Origin: Labilibaculum sp. DW002
Lineage (GTDB): Bacteria > Bacteroidota > Bacteroidia > Bacteroidales > Marinifilaceae
Assembly (NCBI RefSeq): GCF_029029525.1
Contig: NZ_JAKJSC010000004.1
Span: forward strand, 1 to 64,000
Length of the DNA: 64,000 nucleotides
Direction of reading: 5' to 3'
The position numbers were made by a program, and so were the translations under genes. Under the pieces are notes generated by a model. The model saw only the letters and a list, made by a program, of their open reading frames with translations. It had not been told where the DNA came from and ran no database searches. Below are positions 60,203 through 64,000 of this stretch, piece after piece (positions within the stretch are counted from its first letter, which is position 1; every line of letters begins with the position of its first letter).

Positions 60203-62056
60203 ATGAGAGCTTATTTGATTTCTTTTCTTTTTATTTCATTCTTTAGTTTAAACTGTTTTTCTAAAGATCTAAAAATTGAAAAGGTAGAACCAATGTTTTG
60301 GTGGGTGGATATGAAGAATCCGAGCTTACAGCTTTTGATTCATGGAGATAATATTTCAGAGTACGATGTAAGTGTTAATTACGCTGGTGTTAGGATAGAT
60401 GACATTATAAAAACAGATATGCCCAATTATTTGTTTGTTAATCTAATGATCAAGCAAGGAACTAAGGCAGGGCATTTTGATATCAATTTTTCTTTGGATG
60501 GTAAAACGAAGGCGAGTTATCAATATGAATTAAAAGAAAGAAGAGAAAATTCGGCTAAACGTATTGGATTTAACGAATCAGATGTGATGTATTTGTTAAT
60601 GCCGGATCGTTTCGCAAATGGTAATCCCAACAATGATTCAGTTGAAAAGTTAACAGATAAATTTGATCGTGAAAACCCGGATGGGCGTCACGGAGGAGAT
60701 ATTCAAGGGATGATTAATCACCTTGATTATTTAAAAGAATTGGGTGTTACTGCAATTTGGAGTACACCATTAATGGAAGACAACCAACCTACGGTGTCTT
60801 ACCACACTTATGCTATTACAGATTATTACCATATCGATGCGCGTTATGGAAACAACGATGATTATGCCCGTTTATCGGCAGAAGCTAAAAAGCGTGGAAT
60901 TAAAATTGTAATGGACGTTGTTACCAACCATTGTGGATCAGCCCACTGGTGGATGAATGATTTACCTACAAAAGACTGGGTACATACTTTCCCTGAGTAT
61001 ACCAACTCAAATCATCGTAAGAGTACAACCAATGATCCTTATGTTTCGAAAACAGATTACGATAAGAATTTTAATGGTTGGTTTGATACGAGTATGCCAG
61101 ACTTGAACCAAAAGAATGATTTTCTAGTAACTTATTTTGCTCAAAATACGATCTGGTGGATTGAATATGCTGATTTAGGTGGGATTAGAATTGATACTTA
61201 TCCATATAACGATAAGCATGGAATGGCTGTTATTTGTAAATCAATAATGGATGAGTACCCTAATATGAATATTGTTGGTGAATCTTGGTTAGAAACGCCG
61301 GCTGAAATTGCATACTGGCAAAAGGGCTCTCTTAATCATGATGGCTTTAACTCTGAATTGCCATCGGTGATGGATTTCTCACTGTTCTTTGCTATGCCAA
61401 AAGCTTTTAACGAAAAGGAAGGTTGGAGCGAAGGTTTAATTCGTCTTTACAATTCTTTGGCGCTTGATTATCTATATGCTGATCCATATAATCTTTTGAT
61501 TTTCGCTGAAAACCACGATACAGACCATATCATGTCCACTTTTGAAGGTGATATTGATAAGTACAAGCAGTTAATGACTTTTCTTGCAACAACACGTGGT
61601 ATTCCACAGCTGTATGTTGGAACGGAAATTCTTTTGGAAGGAAAAAAGAGCGATGGAGATGGCGTGATGAGAATTGATTTCCCAGGAGGATGGGAAGGTG
61701 ACGAACGAAATGCATTTACAGCAGAAGGCAGAACCGAAAAAGAGAATGAAGCTTTTGATTTTCTAAAGAATTTATTGAATTGGAGAAAAGAAAATCCGGT
61801 AATCCACACAGGAAAACTGATGCATTATATTCCTGAGCATAACACTTACGTCTATTTCCGAAGTAATGAGGATAAAACGGTAATGGTAGTGATTAATAAG
61901 AATGAAAAGGAACAAGATTTAAAGCTTAATAGGTTCGAAGAAAGTATGAAGCAATTTTCATCAGGAACAGATGTTCTTAGCGGGAAAACTTATGATTTCT
62001 CGAACGGAAGTATTTCTTTGGCTCCTAACACATCAGTAATTTTAGAATTAAAATAA
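60203..62056 (+). CDS. SusA-like GH13 neopullulanase/cyclomaltodextrinase
   Basis: The 617-aa protein has a signal peptide (1-20), an N-terminal Ig-like domain (about 22-115, 'EPMFWWVDMKNPSLQLLIHG'), a GH13 barrel and a small C-terminal beta domain (about 535-617). Catalytic residues are Asp331 in 'GGIRIDTYPY', Glu360 in 'NIVGESWLE' and Asp439 in 'FAENHDTDH'. The barrel begins 'YLLMPDRFANGN'. It likely cuts maltodextrins in the periplasm. It has no T9SS domain, unlike the amylase of the left arm, which supports a periplasmic site. Confidence 0.93.
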   Translation: MRAYLISFLFISFFSLNCFSKDLKIEKVEPMFWWVDMKNPSLQLLIHGDNISEYDVSVNYAGVRIDDIIKTDMPNYLFVNLMIKQGTKAGHFDINFSLDGKTKASYQYELKERRENSAKRIGFNESDVMYLLMPDRFANGNPNNDSVEKLTDKFDRENPDGRHGGDIQGMINHLDYLKELGVTAIWSTPLMEDNQPTVSYHTYAITDYYHIDARYGNNDDYARLSAEAKKRGIKIVMDVVTNHCGSAHWWMNDLPTKDWVHTFPEYTNSNHRKSTTNDPYVSKTDYDKNFNGWFDTSMPDLNQKNDFLVTYFAQNTIWWIEYADLGGIRIDTYPYNDKHGMAVICKSIMDEYPNMNIVGESWLETPAEIAYWQKGSLNHDGFNSELPSVMDFSLFFAMPKAFNEKEGWSEGLIRLYNSLALDYLYADPYNLLIFAENHDTDHIMSTFEGDIDKYKQLMTFLATTRGIPQLYVGTEILLEGKKSDGDGVMRIDFPGGWEGDERNAFTAEGRTEKENEAFDFLKNLLNWRKENPVIHTGKLMHYIPEHNTYVYFRSNEDKTVMVVINKNEKEQDLKLNRFEESMKQFSSGTDVLSGKTYDFSNGSISLAPNTSVILELK

Positions 62057-62057
62057 A

Positions 62058-62075
62058 TGTGATCTGGCGATCACA
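62058..62075 (+). other. Intercistronic hairpin between GH13 and GH31 genes
   Basis: TGTGATC (62058-62064) and GATCACA (62069-62075) flank TGGC. It has no T tail, so it is more likely an mRNA-stability element than a terminator. Confidence 0.45.
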
Positions 62076-62095
62076 AGAACTATCAATCTCTGAAG

Positions 62096-64000
62096 ATGAC
62101 GAATAAAATTGCCTTGTTTTTTTCTGTATTTCTGTTTGCAGTACTTGCTTCTTTTTCAGCATTTGCGCAAAACAGTCAGCGAGTATATCAATCTCATAAA
62201 TTGAGTGAAGAAAAGTTGGAAGTAATGACCAATGAAGGAAATTACGAAATAAAATTCTACAATGATCAGATTGTAGAAACTGCCTTTATCCCGAAAGGGG
62301 AAATGGGAATAGGAAAATCGCATGCAGTTGTTTTGGAGACTTGCACAGGTAGTTCGAACTTGATTGAGAATGAGAAAAGCATCGTTTATACTTCGAAAGG
62401 TATTTCGGTTGCGATTTCAAAATTGCCTTTTAACATCAGCTATAGCTATAAAGGAAATGAATTAATTTCTGAAAAAAATGGATATGTAAAAACAGATTCT
62501 ACCGAAAATATCGATTTTACAATTGAAAAAGATGAAGTGCTATTTGGTGGTGGTGCTCGTGTTTTGGGCATGAACAGAAGAGGAAATAGATTGCAATTAT
62601 ACAATAGAGCTCACTATGGCTACGGTACCAGATCTGAATTGATGAATTACACCATGCCATTGGTGATCTCTTCTAAAAAATACGCGGTTCATTTTGATAA
62701 TGCACCGATTGGCTATCTGGATTTGGATAGCGAAAATACCAATACACTGCGATACGAAAGTATTAGTGGTCGAAAAGTTTATCAGATTGTTGTTGGAGAT
62801 ACTTGGGAAGATTTTACTTATGAATTTTCGAATTTAACTGGACGTCAGCCAATGTTGCCACGTTGGAGTTTTGGCAATTTTTCTAGTCGTTTTGGCTATC
62901 ATTCGCAAAAAGAAACAGTCGAAACAATCGATCAGTTTCTGAAAGATTCCATTCCTGTTGATGCGATAATTCTGGACCTATTTTGGTTTGGAAAAGAGAT
63001 GAAAGGTGAGATGGGGAATTTGGCTTTTGAACAAGATTCATTTCCAAACCCAGAGAAAATGATTGCCGATTTGGACGCTAAAGGAGTAAAGACAATCCTG
63101 ATTACTGAGCCTTTTGTTCTAACCACATCAAAACGATGGGATGAGGCTGTAAAAGAAGAAGTTTTAGGAACCGATTCAATTGGAAATCCTTATACCTACG
63201 ATTTTTATTTTGGGAATACAGGTTTGATTGATGTGTTTAAGCCAAAAGCTATTAGTTGGTTTTGGAATATTTACAAAGGATTAGCCAACAAAGGCGTTGC
63301 TGGTTGGTGGGGCGATTTAGGAGAGCCAGAGGTTCATCCAACAGAGTTGAAGCATGTGAATGGTTCGGCCGATGAGGTGCATAATATTTACGGTCATTAT
63401 TGGGCAAAAATGGTTTTCGAAGGATATCAAAAAGATTTCCCTAATCAGCGTCCGTTTATTTTAATGAGAGCAGGAGCGGTAGGCTCGCAGCGTTATGGAA
63501 TGGTTCCATGGACAGGTGATGTAAGTCGCTCGTGGGATGGATTGAAGCCACAAACGGAGATTTCCTTGCAAATGGGCTTACAAGGAATTCCTTACATGCA
63601 TTCGGATTTGGGCGGTTTTGCAGGAGATAATTTAGATGATGAATTGTATACTCGTTGGTTGCAGTATGGTGTTTTTCAACCAATATTTCGACCACATGCA
63701 CAAGAAGAAGTGCCATCGGAACCTGTGTTTCGCGAACCGAAAACCAAAGCATTAGCAAAGAAATCTATCGAATTGAGATATCAGTTAATGCCTTACAATT
63801 ATTCGATTGCATTCGACAATAACCAGACGGGAATGCCTTTAATGCGTCCTCTGTTTTTCGAAGAGCAAGACAACAAAGAATTACTGCCTATTTCGGATAC
63901 ATACCTTTGGGGAGATGCTTTTTTAGTGTCGACCATTACGGATGCAGGATTGAAAGAAAAAGAAGTGTATATGCCTGCTAATTCGGTATGGTTCGATTTT
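62096..64000 (+). CDS. GH31 alpha-glucosidase (3' truncated by window)
   Basis: 635 codons are visible, and the frame runs off the window end. A signal peptide (about 1-25, 'FSAFAQN') is followed by the N-terminal beta-sandwich, which includes 'ENIDFTIEKDEVLFGGGARV'. The GH31 barrel carries nucleophile Asp407 in 'GWWGDLGEPEVHP', acid/base Asp475 in 'PWTGDVSRSWDGL' and 'GIPYMHSDLGGFAGD'. The order of these motifs matches known GH31 glucosidases. It should release glucose from the non-reducing ends of maltodextrins in the periplasm. It starts 39 bases after the SusA-like gene and belongs to the same arm. The start codon was chosen for the signal peptide. Confidence 0.92.
   Translation, partial: MTNKIALFFSVFLFAVLASFSAFAQNSQRVYQSHKLSEEKLEVMTNEGNYEIKFYNDQIVETAFIPKGEMGIGKSHAVVLETCTGSSNLIENEKSIVYTSKGISVAISKLPFNISYSYKGNELISEKNGYVKTDSTENIDFTIEKDEVLFGGGARVLGMNRRGNRLQLYNRAHYGYGTRSELMNYTMPLVISSKKYAVHFDNAPIGYLDLDSENTNTLRYESISGRKVYQIVVGDTWEDFTYEFSNLTGRQPMLPRWSFGNFSSRFGYHSQKETVETIDQFLKDSIPVDAIILDLFWFGKEMKGEMGNLAFEQDSFPNPEKMIADLDAKGVKTILITEPFVLTTSKRWDEAVKEEVLGTDSIGNPYTYDFYFGNTGLIDVFKPKAISWFWNIYKGLANKGVAGWWGDLGEPEVHPTELKHVNGSADEVHNIYGHYWAKMVFEGYQKDFPNQRPFILMRAGAVGSQRYGMVPWTGDVSRSWDGLKPQTEISLQMGLQGIPYMHSDLGGFAGDNLDDELYTRWLQYGVFQPIFRPHAQEEVPSEPVFREPKTKALAKKSIELRYQLMPYNYSIAFDNNQTGMPLMRPLFFEEQDNKELLPISDTYLWGDAFLVSTITDAGLKEKEVYMPANSVWFDF

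Noticed and set aside
62058-62075. CRP-like site TGTGA-N8-TCACA
   Set aside because: CRP needs a 6-base centre, and the site lies between two co-directional genes; an mRNA hairpin is more likely.

Overview
The window looks like AT-rich chromosome from a free-living, probably marine member of the Bacteroidota, most likely near the Marinilabiliales/Marinifilaceae. This is inferred from gene content only. The clues are two proteins ending in type IX secretion (T9SS) sorting domains (one type B, one type A), a complete SusC/SusD-type polysaccharide utilisation locus (PUL), a Bacteroidota-type T6SS tube protein (TssD), many signal-peptide lipoproteins, and promoters with the TAnnTTTG -7 box. No rRNA, tRNA, CRISPR array, insertion sequence or complete prophage was seen.

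Bases 1-9000: the 3' end of a giant cadherin/VCBS-type T9SS surface protein, an esterase, a nucleoid-associated protein, a transglutaminase-like protein, a roughly 0.9 kb gene-free interval with hairpin repeats, an M14 carboxypeptidase and mltG. Bases 9257-13273 hold a compact accessory operon: an extended TssD, a 684-aa putative T6SS effector with a small-residue-rich, possibly pore-forming centre, an ankyrin-repeat lipoprotein and a DUF3592-type two-helix membrane protein. The last two are candidate immunity or accessory proteins. No T6SS core gene is present.

Bases 13400-34600: mostly housekeeping and stand-alone genes. They include an M43 metallopeptidase, murB, threonine aldolase, an ATP10-like protein, a metallophosphatase, an AraC regulator divergent from a hexose transporter-ROK glucokinase pair, a coiled-coil lipoprotein, a eukaryote-like citrate synthase, a Cache-PAS hybrid histidine kinase, an ABC-F protein, an ORF6N-domain protein, glutathione peroxidase, an FAD monooxygenase, a C69 peptidase and a CvfB-like S1 protein. 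Bases 35234-42973: a 1146-aa protein made of two nearly identical carboxyltransferase units in tandem, a cytoplasmic GAF/PAS histidine kinase, and a secreted protein with three modules that each start with an EF-hand-like loop.

Bases 43042-64000: an alpha-glucan (starch/maltodextrin) PUL in two divergent arms around a LacI-family regulator. The left arm encodes SusC, SusD, SusE, SusF and a T9SS-secreted GH13 amylase. The right arm encodes a GPH/SLC45-type sugar transporter, beta-phosphoglucomutase, GH65 maltose phosphorylase, a SusA-like GH13 enzyme and a GH31 alpha-glucosidase cut by the window end. The same 15-bp sequence containing the palindrome CAAACGTTTG lies upstream of both arms and is the likely LacI operator. 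Inferred flow: surface amylase and SusCDEF bind and import maltodextrin; periplasmic GH13/GH31 trim it; maltose crosses the inner membrane; GH65 splits it with phosphate; PgmB makes glucose-6-phosphate; and a glucokinase such as the one at 21262 phosphorylates the freed glucose.
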